Source: Clytia hemisphaerica (Eukaryota; Cnidaria; Hydrozoa; Leptothecata; Clytiidae). From it: 64,000 nucleotides of DNA. Where the stretch lies: NCBI GenBank assembly GCA_902728285.1, contig CACVBU010000053.1, positions 324,808 to 388,807 on the forward strand. Direction: 5' to 3'. The notes under the pieces were generated by a model, which was given only the letters and a program-made list of their open reading frames with translations, was not told the origin of the DNA and ran no database searches. The translations under genes and the position numbers were made by a program. This document shows positions 10,501-21,264 of this stretch, piece by piece; position 1 is the first letter of the stretch; each line of letters starts with the position of its first letter.

Positions 10501-11566
10501 CTGTGGACGTGAAGCAACACTTGCAATCCTTCGAAATCAATTTTGGTTGATATCAGGCAAAAACTTTGTAAGAACTATAATTAGAAACTGCAGTGCGTGT
10601 AAGATCATCCGAGCGACGACAAAATTCCCAATGATGAGCGATATTCCAAAAGAACGTCTGGCAACGAACGAACATCCATGTACGTATTGTGGTGTCGACT
10701 ACTTTGGCCCGATGATCATCAAACTCAATCGCTACGCTACACGTTCGAACGCAGCAACCGCCAAACGATGGGTATCCCTAATGACATGCCTGACGACAAG
10801 GGCTGTCCACCTTGAGCTTGTACACGATCTAACCACTGATTGCTTCCTCCTAGCTTTTCGACGTTTCATAGCTAGAAGAGGCAAACCAAAGAAGATGATT
10901 AGCGATAATGGTACGAATTTCGTTGGAGCGATCAACGTTTTGAATGATCACAAGCTTTTGAATTCCCTCTCGAATTGGTCGATCGAATGGAAATTATTAC
11001 CACCTGCTTCTCCATGGATGGGAGGCATATACGAATCCATGGTTAAAATTGCCAAAAAGTGTTTGAGAATGGTTATCACTGAGAAATTGTTCGACGAAGA
11101 ATGCTTAAGAACATTCCTTGTGGAGGTCGAATCTTTCATGAACAGTCGCCCACTCACCTCAACAACCGATGACCCAGATGATATTGACGTCATCACACCA
11201 AGTCATTTTTTAACCGGTCAGGTATCCGTTCCTGAAGAGATTGTACCGGAATATGAGTTAAGAGTTAGAAAAAAGTGGCGAAAAGTGCAGGCTGCAACCT
11301 CGAAATTTTGGCAGCTTTGGTTGAGTAATTATCTACCTCAACTTACGAAACGTCTCAAGTGGTTCGAAAACACCCGCACGTTACGCGTAAATGACGTCGT
11401 TGTTTATATTGATAATACGGTCGAGAGACAGAAATGGCCGATTGGAAGAATAATGAAAACATTTCCAGGAAACGATGGTATCGTGAGAAAAGTAATTTTA
11501 AAAACAAAAAACGGCGTCCACACACGCCCGGCGGCTAAATGTTACTTATTGGAAGGTGCCGATTAA
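7385..11566 (+). CDS. pol: BEL/Pao pol polyprotein (protease, RT, RNase H, integrase)
   Basis: This frame is open from 7385, just after a TAG at 7382-7384, and has no convincing own start codon; it lies -1 to gag. Counting codons from 7433: a CCHC knuckle straddles the start (first Cys codon at 7427) and a second lies near 31-50. A retropepsin-like DSG site (DUF1758) lies near 111. RT has an aspartate in DIEKMF near 447 and YVDD at 521-524. RNase H starts near FVDG at 696. An HHCC integrase zinc finger spans about 1015-1060. Integrase catalytic residues are D1089, D1158 (DNG) and E1201. A DUF5641-type tail follows to the stop. All catalytic residues expected for the family are present and no internal stop is seen, so this copy may be active. 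Confidence 0.95.
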   Translation, partial: KPKIRNNFVGRQFKCWLCSKDHKISKCPKILNASTDDRQKIVREKGLCFNCLSNNHIIKECPSKFTCTKDGCGKKHHTLLHRDTATTTDTPGSAKSMQCSTTNQTFLQIVPVVLSNGKYSIKTNAVLDSGSDSTLIRADTAEALHLSGKKETLRMSNVLSKETSLQSKRVCFNLESHDNKTKEKLDNVWVIENLDVPVNRYDINKVKTEFQHLKDITFPTPHDSDVTILIGADLSYLLVQEQSVTGTRNQPSAVKTKLGWMLFGGKAFTSLIVTSNFLKRSKDEISDKIERFWQMESYGTLPDWHKSNLAPIDQRALEKLEQTSKIIDNRMEVDLLWKEDHPTMPFNRDYAMQRLNSLEKRLAKDTTLARMYDTAIREFIDLGHARILTDSEVKSRSDVTNYIPHHGVTHPNKPGKVRVVFDAAAKFKGTSLNDKLLAGPDLLNSLVAVLHRFRAGRFAASADIEKMFNQVKVSPKDSDTLRFLYRFDPGGEVKDCILLFHVFGKKDSPCIANFALRSCAEETDIESIRDEILRNFYVDDYLGSFYTIEQLISEATQLNCVLSTRGFNLTKWSSNEIELIRHLPAEKISPKIIDINKQVPRQKTLGLLWDPNQDSFIFTVNLIDCEPTKRRILSQIGTIFDPLGFLTPVVLESKLIIQQLWKRKFDWDEPLPLDLKKRWFDWKAKIKQLDGVTVPRWCGYQPEVHNAPELHVFVDGSDDAYGAVAYLRFVTPESVQCSLVMSKSRLAPLKKTKTESTTTPALELQGAVIGSRMKTTILKETKFEIVSTTFWADSECTLKCIKNESTTFSKYVMNRLDEVRTNSDLKDWQFISGNDNPADDCTRYVSPFKLTSAGHRWFNGPPILHEKGDIRANDVLALLSSTVSATSNDIITNKMTTTNEVTTNDKTNERSNIIKWDHYSSWSKLKRQVAWLLKIKRNFRKSKTQPINWKILTSNELEEAEKVIIQIAQRESFTDETTAMKSKKLLQLKPFVDDDGILRVGGRIKHAKVDYTRKHQIVICNKHPIARILTLHFHESNFHCGREATLAILRNQFWLISGKNFVRTIIRNCSACKIIRATTKFPMMSDIPKERLATNEHPCTYCGVDYFGPMIIKLNRYATRSNAATAKRWVSLMTCLTTRAVHLELVHDLTTDCFLLAFRRFIARRGKPKKMISDNGTNFVGAINVLNDHKLLNSLSNWSIEWKLLPPASPWMGGIYESMVKIAKKCLRMVITEKLFDEECLRTFLVEVESFMNSRPLTSTTDDPDDIDVITPSHFLTGQVSVPEEIVPEYELRVRKKWRKVQAATSKFWQLWLSNYLPQLTKRLKWFENTRTLRVNDVVVYIDNTVERQKWPIGRIMKTFPGNDGIVRKVILKTKNGVHTRPAAKCYLLEGAD
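7388..7394 (+). promoter_or_regulatory. Candidate -1 ribosomal frameshift heptamer
   Basis: The heptamer CCCAAAA fits X XXY YYZ (C CCA AAA) in the gag reading frame. It sits four codons after the -1 frame opens and about 11 codons before the first zinc-knuckle cysteine. A -1 slip here would continue into pol. No downstream pseudoknot was worked out. Confidence 0.55.
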
Positions 11567-11586
11567 GAATGGTCCCAAATTCTGCC

Positions 11587-11592
11587 GGGGAG
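11587..11592 (+). other. Polypurine tract of BEL/Pao
   Basis: GGGGAG immediately precedes the 3' LTR (TGTTTT at 11593), the expected place for the plus-strand primer. The tract is short but the position is exact. Confidence 0.65.
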
Positions 11593-12094
11593 TGTTTTGG
11601 CTAATTAATGATGTTGCGTTGGGTAATTAGCATTTTAGTGTTATGTGTTGTGCGTATCGTCATGTGTATTGTATCGTGCGTCTTTTGTCTATTTTTAATT
11701 AGTTTTTTACTGTATAGGTTTTTTCCATCGCCTTTTTTTTTGCACTTCACTTGAGAAACTTGTTGAGATGAGACGTGTCAGAGAAAATCGTTCTCGAATT
11801 TATTAACACAGAAATGTTTTGAGTTTCGTTCGAACTTTGAGATATTCTTTGGGATTTTTGCATATCGTGCATTTGTTTTGGCATTCAATCGTGAATATAT
11901 GTGACGAAATTTGTAAGTATAGTTTTGTATTGTACATTTGTATATTTTTGATCTATCGAGATTTATCGAGATTTATCTTAGCTTAAGCTTTCGAGTTTGT
12001 ATATAGTTCTAAATTAGTTTGTGTTTTTCCTTTTCTAGCTTAAAATATATGTGTCAACCGCATTTATTTCAAAGACTTCGTCTTCGCCAAAACA
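11593..12094 (+). repeat. 3' LTR of BEL/Pao element
   Basis: 502 bp, matching 4926-5428 apart from TATATA to TATAGG near 11714 and one T fewer in a poly-T run. Followed directly by the target duplication GTCGG. Confidence 0.95.
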
Positions 12095-12300
12095 GTCGGC
12101 CTTAATTTTAGTCGGCCTTAATTATTAGTCGGCCCTAATTTTAGTCACCTCGTCAAAATTTAGTCACTAAGGGCTGACTCATATTTAAATTTTGGCCATT
12201 TCTAAATTTTTAGTCGGCCCAAATTTTAGTTGGCCCTAATTTTAGTCACCAAGCCAAAATTTAGTCACTTAGGGCCGACTAAGTTTTGGCCGATAAGGTA
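12095..12300. mobile_element. Right fragment of the MITE split by the BEL insertion
   Basis: Contains several copies of TTAGTCGGCCCTAATTTTAG-type units in both orientations plus TTAGTCAC blocks. It ends GACTAAGTTTTGGCCGATAA then GGTA, the inverse of 4900-4925. The first 5 bp are the duplicated BEL target. Confidence 0.85.
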
Positions 12301-12313
12301 GCTCTAACTTAAG

Positions 12314-13026
12314 TACCAGTGGATACCCCTGCTATGCGCAGTTTTGTAATTTTGACAAAAAAACGACCAAATTTTCCTTTAAAATAGTAGATAAAAATCC
12401 TAAAGATTTGTTGTAACGGAGTTAAACCGAATTAATCCGAGTTTTAAGTTTTGAAATGTGGCATAATTAGTTTCAGCGTTCTTTATTACAAAATGAATTA
12501 ACTTTTTGCAAAGTATACGTGATGTGTGACGATTAAGAATAATTCATTTCAAAATTCCGAGTTGAAAGAGTTATAACTCGGCATTACGTTTTTGGGTTTT
12601 GTTATCAAATTTCTCAACGAAAATGAACATTTTAGCCAATTTTAAAGTGCAAGGAAGCCAAATAAACAAATAAGTCGTGAGCAAGGGGTCAATTTTTGTA
12701 GGTTTTAAGGTGTAATAGTGTAGGTTTGAAGGTGTAATTTGATTTTAATGTACAGTTTTGAAAATATTTAGGTACCAATGATCTAATTGTAGCATTACAG
12801 TAGTAACTTTGCAGTGAATATTGCAGTGACTATTTTATAAAAAGTTATTCAAGAAAACCATTCTGTAGGTTTTAGGGGCGAATAGCTAAAATTGCATTTT
12901 TTCACGAAGCAATAAACCATACCCAGGGAAGGAATTCTAGATGAAAGTTTCATTCCTTACTGTTTTCTCTATCAGGATATAGGGGCTACCTTTTTTGTTG
13001 TAGGTTTTAAGGGGTATCCACTAGTA
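12314..13026. mobile_element. TIR element with TACCAGTGGATACCCC ends
   Basis: The left end TACCAGTGGATACCCC is inverted at the right end as GGGGTATCCACTAGTA. If TA is the target duplication, the TIR starts CCAGTGGATACCCC (CTAGTGGATACCCC at the right end). That arrangement would fit a Tc1/mariner-type MITE, but no transposase remains. The 3' half is shared, inverted, with 4381-4800. Confidence 0.7.
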
Positions 13027-13513
13027 AAGGAATTCAAAACACTTCAAATCTCATAACCGATCTTTTGACTATTGTCAGAGCCCTTAGATAAGCTAAATTG
13101 CTTTTTCTTTCGAATAATTTTTGTAATCTCATCGTCGTAATCGCGTGTTTTGGGTTTTACCATAGAAATCACATTAAATTTGAACTTTTCTTATTGATTT
13201 TTTTGATACAATATCTAATTCGATGCTACGTTCGTTTAGACTTTTTAAAATTAACACAGCTTGGATATGATTGAATAATCTTGGGTGAGAGTACGGGTAG
13301 TACACGCTGAGATTCACTGTCTAGATAAAAACATGCTTTTTGGTACCCGGAACTTTTTAGTTTTAGTTTTTAAAGTGTTAATTTTTGTTAAAATGTTTAG
13401 GGGAAACTAGATTCTCTCCAAATCAGCAATATAGAAGACAAGGGGAAGAAAATTCTCACTTGAAACTTTACGTTGAAAGTTTGAAAATTGATTTACTCTT
13501 TTTATATTTCACA
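13027..13513. other. Upstream region or intron of the MFS gene
   Basis: No open frame of note. The stretch ends in a good 3' splice site (TTTATATTTCACAG, 13514), so part of it is probably the intron that separates an unseen 5' UTR exon from the MFS coding exon. Confidence 0.4.
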
Positions 13514-13573
13514 GGTTCAATCACTGAATACAAATGATTTCAACCCAAAGCAAAAGTGCAAAATCAAAACGCA

Positions 13574-14989
13574 ATGAAACAACAACAATCCAAAAAGGTT
13601 GACAACAAAGTCACCATCCGACGAAAAGATAAACATGTTCCAATTCTGATAGAGGAATTGATCGATTACTACGGCTTCGGTAAACACACCATCAAAATGG
13701 TCTTTCTTTTGAGTTGCGTTTGTTTCGCATACGGAGCTCTTACTAACATTCTTGCCAACGTTATCTTAATCAATTGGGCGTGTGAACCGGGCGATCGGGC
13801 GGATGAACCGCAACTCGTATGGGCAACTTTATGTATTGGTTTGGCCCTTGGATCGTTTTACTTTGGCTGGTTGGCGGATCGGTACGGGCGTAAATTAATG
13901 ATTGCAGTTACGACCACACTCAGTTTATATTTCACACTACTTTTATGTGCTTCTGAAAGTCATTTCGATGCTTTATTAATTTTATTTTTCACAGCGTCTG
14001 GCTTGAGTGGCGGAAGAATCATATCAAACTATTCTGCAGAATCGTTCCCTGTCAAACACCGAGCTAGAATACAAACCGTTTTAGGATTATCATCTAGCCT
14101 TGGTTCAGTTGTTTATTCGTATCTAGCCTATACTCAGAGACTGGGCTGGCGTCATTTCACCCTTACAGCAAGTGCACCGTTGATTGTTTTTATTGTTATA
14201 CCGTTTTGGCTACCCGAATCTATACCGTATTTACAAATGACCGGAAATGAAGACGAACTATACAGAGTGTTCCAACATTTAGCAGAAAGTCATGGAAAGA
14301 ATTTAAAACGAAGAACTTTATTAACAGCGAGAACCATCAAAAATAGAGGCAATCTCCCGACCTTGTTTTCAAAATCTACAATTTGTGGAACTTTGATCGT
14401 TATGTTGCTATGGGCAACGAGTCGTTTATCCATGAGTGTTTCGACTGTGCTTCATTACAACACTATAGTGTTTAACAAGACAACATGTCCAGAAAACCAA
14501 GTAGATATTCTACAAAGCTTGTCATTCAAAGAAGTACTCAACTGCAAACACAGTTCAGATGTCTTTTACGTTTCGTTTATTGGCTCTCTTGCAGAATCAA
14601 TTGGTCTCGCAATCACTTTTATTTTTATCAATCATGTCAGTCGAAGATTTGCTTTTATATGCTTGTTACTCATCAATTCGGCGGGATTTATTGCTATGAA
14701 TATTTGCAGTGTAGCGACCATTCATACAGCTCTGGTTTTAATAACTATGGCAACAAGTGCTAGTTTCTTTCAAGTACTTTGTATTTTCACCAACGAATTT
14801 TACCATGCTTCAGTTCGTTGCACTGCAACTGGGATGTTCAATTTTATATCTTTATTAGCCTTGGTTTTGATCCCGATTTTGATTAGCCTGAGTTTTGCAT
14901 TGACTCCGATTGTAGTGACAGTGTTTTTTGTATCCTTTGCTGTACTTTGTTGTTTTGGATTGTGGTGGACCCGAATCAAAACAACATGA
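13574..14989 (+). CDS. MFS transporter, SVOP/SV2- and SLC22-like
   Basis: A 471-residue membrane transporter in one uninterrupted coding exon. The ATG at 13574 is chosen because the same frame has a TGA at 13535; the exon probably begins at 13515 after a CACAG acceptor, so a 5' UTR intron is likely. About 12 hydrophobic segments are visible. MFS signatures: GWLADRYGRK after TM2, GRIISNYSAESFPVKHRAR around TM4-5, PESIPYL after TM6, and TNEFYHASVR near TM11. The pre-TM1 block YYGFGKHT resembles SVOP/SV2-type proteins. The large extracellular TM1-TM2 loop of typical SLC22 carriers is absent. It should be a proton- or ion-coupled solute carrier of unknown substrate at a cell or vesicle membrane. 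Family assignment is firm; subfamily is tentative. Confidence 0.88.
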   Translation: MKQQQSKKVDNKVTIRRKDKHVPILIEELIDYYGFGKHTIKMVFLLSCVCFAYGALTNILANVILINWACEPGDRADEPQLVWATLCIGLALGSFYFGWLADRYGRKLMIAVTTTLSLYFTLLLCASESHFDALLILFFTASGLSGGRIISNYSAESFPVKHRARIQTVLGLSSSLGSVVYSYLAYTQRLGWRHFTLTASAPLIVFIVIPFWLPESIPYLQMTGNEDELYRVFQHLAESHGKNLKRRTLLTARTIKNRGNLPTLFSKSTICGTLIVMLLWATSRLSMSVSTVLHYNTIVFNKTTCPENQVDILQSLSFKEVLNCKHSSDVFYVSFIGSLAESIGLAITFIFINHVSRRFAFICLLLINSAGFIAMNICSVATIHTALVLITMATSASFFQVLCIFTNEFYHASVRCTATGMFNFISLLALVLIPILISLSFALTPIVVTVFFVSFAVLCCFGLWWTRIKTT

Positions 14990-15215
14990 AATTCAACGTG
15001 TTTGACTTGATTTTAAAACTATTTAGATTTATTCATTGCCATCAAAGACTTAATTGCCATGTATAATTAGTGAAATATTCCAATATAAAAAAGTTTCAGT
15101 TTTTATGATATTATATTTTAATATACTACTTTAGGCGTACAAACTTTTGCGAGCAGAAACTTTCGTGAGCTCAAAAATCTCGAATTGCGAGCATAAACTT
15201 TCGCGTATCCAGACA

Positions 15216-15853
15216 CTGTAGACTCCCCGTTAATCAACCCTGCACTTATTCAAATAATTCGGTTATTCGAAGTGAGAAAGCGTACCCCTTGGATCTGCTT
15301 ACCCAGCTCAGGCAAAAACACTTTTAGCTATTCGAACTTCAGTTATTCGAAGCGATTTCATTCCCCTTAGAGCCAATTTTAAGCTAAATCACCCTCAGTT
15401 ATTCGAATTTTTCTTATTGGGAGATCGTCGAGTGAGAACATTGATTTTCTGTGATCAAAACACTTTTATTCTTCAAAAAATCGGTAGCAGAATTCATTTA
15501 CATGAACATTCTCCAACATTTTCTTTATAACTTTCATATTTTAAGACCTGTTAATAATTTGTTCAAATTTATTCTCTCTTCAAACAGTAAAAATTCTTTG
15601 TCTTTATCACGCTCAACTGAACCACAATGCCTCAATTACTTCAGAAAAGTCCATATGGTTAAGTTGGTCAGTCAGGAAGAAAGAGACTTTTTTATTCTGC
15701 TACTGGCAGTTTCATGCCACTTGGGTGACAATCTTCAGGCATATGGTTAAGTTTAGAATCTGGTGGGAAAATGAATTTTTCAGTTATTCGAACTCCCGGT
15801 TATTCAAAGTAAATTCTCATCCCCCTTGGAGCTTCGAATAACCGGTCTACTGT
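15216..15853. mobile_element. Pogo/Tigger-like MITE
   Basis: Ends CTGTAGACTCCCCGTTAATC and, inverted, CAGTAGACCGGTTATTCGAA, with repeated GTTATTCGAA motifs inside. Pogo/Tigger-derived elements commonly start with CAGT-type ends and carry such motifs. The assignment rests on resemblance only. Confidence 0.5.
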
Positions 15854-16254
15854 ATGTATATTTTCACACGAAAAAAAGTAGCTTAGAGGGAAAAATACTT
15901 CTTTAACAGGCTTAAAAAGTGCCATAAATCTTACATTTTATCTTCAGTAAGAAGTTTTACAGATTTTCTTGAATAAGACCATGGAGGTATAAAGAAACAG
16001 GAGAAGTATGCTATTGTAAGCAAGCTCGCCCTACGATTAAAAAGTTACGATGTATGTATGCTCATAATCTCATATTTTTAATGAGCTCTTTTATCCATTG
16101 GCGAAATCTTATGGGCTCATTGAAGCTTTAAAAATTAGTTGAGACGAGATTCATTGTTTCTGACATCAGTGTAAGAAAATATTTGGACTAAAAAAAGGCC
16201 TGTAAACTTGGCAATCCCTCGTCAAAAAATAAGATTTTGTGATCAATGTTTTCT

Positions 16255-16817
16255 TTAACCCTATTCGGCCTAGGGGGGGGGCTCTTTCTGTTCGGACGTC
16301 AAACTATTGGTAATAGCTCCTGAAATAATAGAGCTTTTGCCTTGAAATTTTCTGTAAATTCCTAACTTTTATTTAGCTTCAAAATAAAAAAAATTTGACA
16401 CCTAAAAATTTTCACACCTTGAGTATGATGACATTTCTGACAGTAAGGTGTCACAAAAATTGACACTTTTCCAATACAAATTTATTTTTAATGTCTAATA
16501 TATCGTTTAAACCGTAATTTATTGAATATTTAGGATAAAATAAGCATTTTAAACTCAGACAACTTTTTTCTAAAGCTTTTGTTAGAATACAATAGCTATT
16601 TATAAGAACAAAGGAAATTTTCTGTTTTTGCTCACCTTGGGCATGATGAGTGACGTCATCAAAAAAATTTTTTGTCAAAAGTTACCTTACGTGACAAAGA
16701 TCTTGTGTGCCAAATTTCACCCAAAAAGACCAACTAGATCAAAAGTTAAAGGGTGGTACAGGAAAAGCCCCCCCTAGTTCTGAACCGCCCCTAAAAGCCT
16801 AGGTTGAATAGGGTTAA
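16255..16817. mobile_element. piggyBac-type MITE (TTAA target)
   Basis: TTAA-CCCTATTCGGCCTAGG at the left and CCTAGGTTGAATAGGG-TTAA at the right. The flanking TTAA and CCC-start TIR are the piggyBac hallmark. The interior shows no transposase. Confidence 0.7.
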
Positions 16818-18351
16818 GGTGAACTATATTGCTTGATACTTTCCTCCAATATTCTCCAGCGACTTTTATGTCTACAAATTGAGTCTTAAATTGCATGTGC
16901 TTATAAATCTAAGGAAAGTTTGAAAATCTCTCATGGATCAAAACACTACCCTCAACATAATCTCAGCAAAAGCTGAAGCATCATCACACCCCAATTGCTC
17001 GACCGACAATACCAACAAATATGATACAAAACAACAAAACATTCAAACAAACAATTATACAAAGAAAAAGAAAATGGCAAGATGAAGACAAAGCCTAGAG
17101 TCAGGTGTGGTACCAAGAGTAAGCACTCTCTGGCGCCCGCGAGCCACCCGTCATCTTTACCAAAGAAGAAATAGTGTTGATCAGACACTATTTCGTACAT
17201 AAAAAAACAGAGAAGAGGGATTAAAATAAAACAAATTGTAAACAAAAAAGTTTAAAATTTCTGACCATACAGTGAAGTACAGCAGAAAGAAAGAGAAAAA
17301 GTTGAAAGGTTGACCGAGAGCCCGGTTCGGAACCCCGTAACCGAGTGGCCGTACACATTGGAAACAAAGAACTTTTTATTTTCTGGCTTGAGAAAATATC
17401 TTTTTAAAACAAAATTGAACGGATAACGAAATGGAACATAAACTTGTGTCATGGACGAAGTTTTGTTTAATTTTCGTGTATTAAAAGGCTAGAATCTTCA
17501 ATACTGATAACTAGAATGTTCAGAGCAAACTTGAGTTCTACTAAAAAGTCTCATTTCATCGGGCGAGCTTAGAATTTATTTTGATACATTTTATAAATTT
17601 TAGAAATCAAAATACTTTAACGACCATTTACCGACACATTCAACTCCTGTTTTTCTTTATACCTCCATGATAAGACATTCATTTTCGCGAAAAAGGCTAA
17701 ATTGCGAAAATCAAGATAGGTAGTTTCTGCTCGCGATTGTTTGCACGCCTAAAGTACAGCTTACAGGGCTTACGGATCCGTCTGTTTTTGAATACACTCA
17801 TTTTTTTTATAAGCATAACGTTTATACAGGTTTATAAGCATACTGAAGCTCAAATTTCTAGAAAAATTAAGCATATGCTAAGCATACCTTGAGGCTCAGC
17901 CAAAGAAATTTTTAGAATCATAATTTCCAAAACTTCAGAAAATAACAGAAGAATGAAGAAGAGAATTACAAACAAAATTGGTGATTTTATTTTGCTTAAT
18001 CTCTTATAAATAACACAACTTGGTCTCTAAAGAATGTACACTTTCTAAACTTACAATAAGCTTTTCGTTTTTGTGAACATTTCTTTCAAGATTAAAGAGA
18101 GGGGAAAATGCGCGAAAATTTTACCCTTTATTTTGTATCAATTTACGTTACAGTAAAAAGTTACACACCGTTGGAATGATAAACTCAAGGAAAATTATCA
18201 AAAAGATTGAAAACTTATAATGTCGAAAACTGAAAAAAATGAAGATGAAAAAATGACGAACTACTCTAATGACATGACGCTTTTTAGTCTGATTAAATGA
18301 ATTTATGACTGATTTGTTCTTTTATATTTTTAGATTTTCACATCTATATAA

Positions 18352-18521
18352 TACACCTTTTCGACCGTAGCCGCCAATTGACGTGAGGGCATTTTTACAA
18401 CCCTAAAACCGTCCCAGTCTTTTTTTCACACCTAAAGACAATAGGAAAAAAGTGTAAAAAAAGGATTTGATCGAGTTTAGGGTGGTATTTGACCGCGCGA
18501 CTACGATCGAAAAGGTGTTTA
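18352..18521. mobile_element. Short palindromic MITE
   Basis: TACACCTTTTCGACCGTAG is inverted as CTACGATCGAAAAGGTGTTTA. 170 bp, TA at each end, no coding capacity. Confidence 0.7.
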
Positions 18522-21264
18522 ATAGCTTTTCTCTGCAGCATTTTGATATGTTTTAGATTTGCATCAATGTTTTTAGCTTAAACACGGATGATAATTGTAA
18601 TTCTTGCCCCCTGATTAGTGTCCATGCCATTTATAGATTTTAACAATAGGCTGCAGAAAACTTACGCATTCCTCTGCATTTAATTTTGAGTGATCCGTCA
18701 TCTTCTAAGTTTGTGGCCTCTATTCCTCAGATTATGAAAGATTATTTTGGAATTAGCCTCTGACTTCATTTTTCAATTTTTACGATAAAAATTTCCAACT
18801 ATTTCCAACTAAAAGCTCGAGGTCAGCTTTTATGATAACAAAGATATGACATAGAATCGTCGATAAAGCACCAAAAAATTCCAGAAAAACAAAGTAATTA
18901 TAATGTTGAGATAATTTTGATTTTGTACCAGCAACTAATTAAATACTTTTTTGATTAGCTCATTAAAACTTACAAATGACTTTTCAGTGAATCTTATATA
19001 ACCTTTCTTGGCAAACATCAATAATATGACCAAACGAACAGGTTATAGAGCAGGAAGTACAACTTAGACAATAAAATTTTACCGTTGGAGTTACGAAAGT
19101 TTGATCCATGAGTTTAAAGCTAACCTTTCCCAGGCAAGAAAAAGTGAAGCCAATTATTTCCCATCAAGAACGCGCCTAGAACACGCCACAATCATGACGA
19201 CGGATTGTATCTAGCGCTTCCTTTGTTTTTGAGGATTACACTTTTTGAAATCTAGCAATAGTTTTTACTTTCAATCCAGCGTTTGTGTAAATAACAGCTT
19301 CATTTCCCATCCAGGAGTCTCGAGTCTAGCCCTTCAGGCTTGGAAGTCAATGGTTTAAACGTTTTTTGAAAATATAACATGAAGTAGGGGGCCAACCCTT
19401 AAGATCTGTAGCATCTTTCTATGGACGCAACTGCATGTGATTGGTTCGAAGGTAGATAAGATTTTGAGACTTTTATAGAGGGAAACACACGAATTCGCAA
19501 ATTTTTTATAGTAAAAAGGAAGTCGTTACACGCTAAGCTCCTAAACCCCAATTAATAAAAATTCAACGATTTTGAGAAGTCGAATTCAACAAAAAATGAC
19601 TGTTAATCATCGAATGGAGCATGAAATTCTGAGCAAAAAGTATACTACAATGAACAATTAGTACTCATGTATGGTGTATTGTTTTTTGACCGAGGCGAAG
19701 GCCCTAGGCCAGGACTTATGGAAAGCAGCTCTTTTGTATTCTTTGCATAAGGGACATTAGAGCGTTTATTCGAAAGTGGCATTTATTTGAGGGGTGACGG
19801 AGTTTATTGAAAACAATTCCTTTGAGGAGGGGCATTTATTCCAAATGACGTAAAAAAAGGAGGCGTTTATTTGAAGGAAAGGGAAGAGATTTTCGTGGAA
19901 CAAATTTTCGTGGAATTTAATTTCGTGGCTTTTTGACAAATCCGTGAAACATTCATACTCTCATATTGTAAAAAAATAATTCTCCAAACCGTGAAATTAA
20001 ACATTGCATCTCGAGAAAAAAACATTCTAGAGTGTTGCACTTTACCGCGAACGGCTAAGAATCAAAATTCATTTTTTGTTGTTTCTCTTATATGATGTCT
20101 TGCTTTTTTAATAAAAGATGGGTAGAAGATTTCCAATTTTCTCAGTAGGAGACTAAACTCTTCTGATTTCGTAGCCATAGCAGAACCCGCAGACTAATTT
20201 TGGAATTGTTAAGATTAGTACACCGCCATGTTGTTAGAATGAATTCAATGCGGTGTTTTGATCGTTCCCATCCGTTAAAAGATTATTCTGCAGCTTATCC
20301 CTCAAATGTCGAAAAATGTTTGAAAAGAATACAAAAAGAAAAGAAGAATTCTAACATTTGATAAGGGCCTGTTTTAATGAAGGCGGGACAAGAATATTTC
20401 TTGGCTTGGTGGTTACTGGTGTGGCTCCGACGAGACTTTTTTACTGGGTTGAAAGTTTAACCCGTGTTAACTTTGCAAAAGAAGTGGTTGACCCACACTG
20501 TTTTACCAATCATATTATTATCAAGCCATGGTGAATAAAGTTGAATCCAACAGGCAGCTAACGGTACAAGATTGTGTTTAAACAGTGTGGCAAGCTAGAA
20601 AGGTATACTGGAGGTTCGTTTTCTCGAAATGGAAACAAAATTAGAAACAAGCTTCACGAGCAATAGCAGGAAGTCGTCGAAAATATAAAATGATGAGAAA
20701 GATAATTGTTACTACAAAATTCCCATTTTTCCTTTATATTAAAAAGAACATGAAAGCAAGTGAAGGAAAAGGTTCAGGAAATAAGCACTAATTGTTTGGT
20801 GACGTTTGAACATGGGAATTTTCTTTGTTATGGAAATTATTCCTTCTTGTTTTAATCACATGATCCAAATGCTCCACTTGCTGGAAAGGTATTGAATTGA
20901 ATAGAGGTGTTGTTGGAGAATAATAGGACTTGTGTGTGATTGGAATCAAAACAGTAGTTTATTGGTAACTTTAAGTGTTCTGTCAGTTTTGATGTCGACT
21001 AGACTAGTGGAATGATTGGAAAAAGAAATTTTGCTTTGTTTTGCCGGTCCGGTAAAAGAAAGTTAACTCCAGCGGGATTTTAGGTCAGTGAATACTTAGA
21101 TAATTGAGTTAGTTGAGCACCATCAATTTATTTCGTGTCCAGGACAGATGTGTATTCAAACCAAGATAAAAAAGCTCCTGTATATATTTTAGCTATCATT
21201 TTTGCAAAAAAATTAACGTCACCCTAATCTACACATACCCCGATTTCACATATCAATATATATA

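Larger units (their letters stand above)
4926..12094 (+). mobile_element. Complete BEL/Pao LTR retrotransposon
   Basis: A 7.17-kb element bounded by two nearly identical LTRs of 503 and 502 bp. They begin TGTTTTGGC, end CAAAACA, and are flanked by the 5-bp duplication GTCGG (4921-4925 and 12095-12099). Between the LTRs are a leader with tandem repeats, a gag-like frame with a DUF1759-type domain, and a pol frame ordered protease, RT, RNase H, integrase, DUF5641. That order with DUF1758-type protease and DUF1759 gag is diagnostic of BEL/Pao. No env-like frame is present. The LTRs differ by two adjacent substitutions and one poly-T indel, so insertion is recent. Pol is uninterrupted, and gag overlaps it in the -1 frame, so the copy may be functional. 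No clear tRNA primer site (TGG start) follows the 5' LTR. Confidence 0.97.
15127..17756. mobile_element. Large TIR element containing nested insertions
   Basis: The ends TACTTTAGGCGTACAAAC and GTTTGCACGCCTAAAGTA are inverted, and both arms continue into GCGAGCAGAAACT. An inner pair, ATGGAGGTATAAAGAAA (from about 15980) and TTTCTTTATACCTCCAT, extends the arms. Two smaller elements sit inside (15216-15853 and 16255-16817). No transposase frame is seen. TA at each end may be the target duplication. Confidence 0.65.

Noticed and set aside
13534-13573. Earlier ATG at 13534 as the MFS start
   Set aside because: It is out of frame with the transporter and stops after 22 codons; the transporter frame itself has a TGA at 13535.
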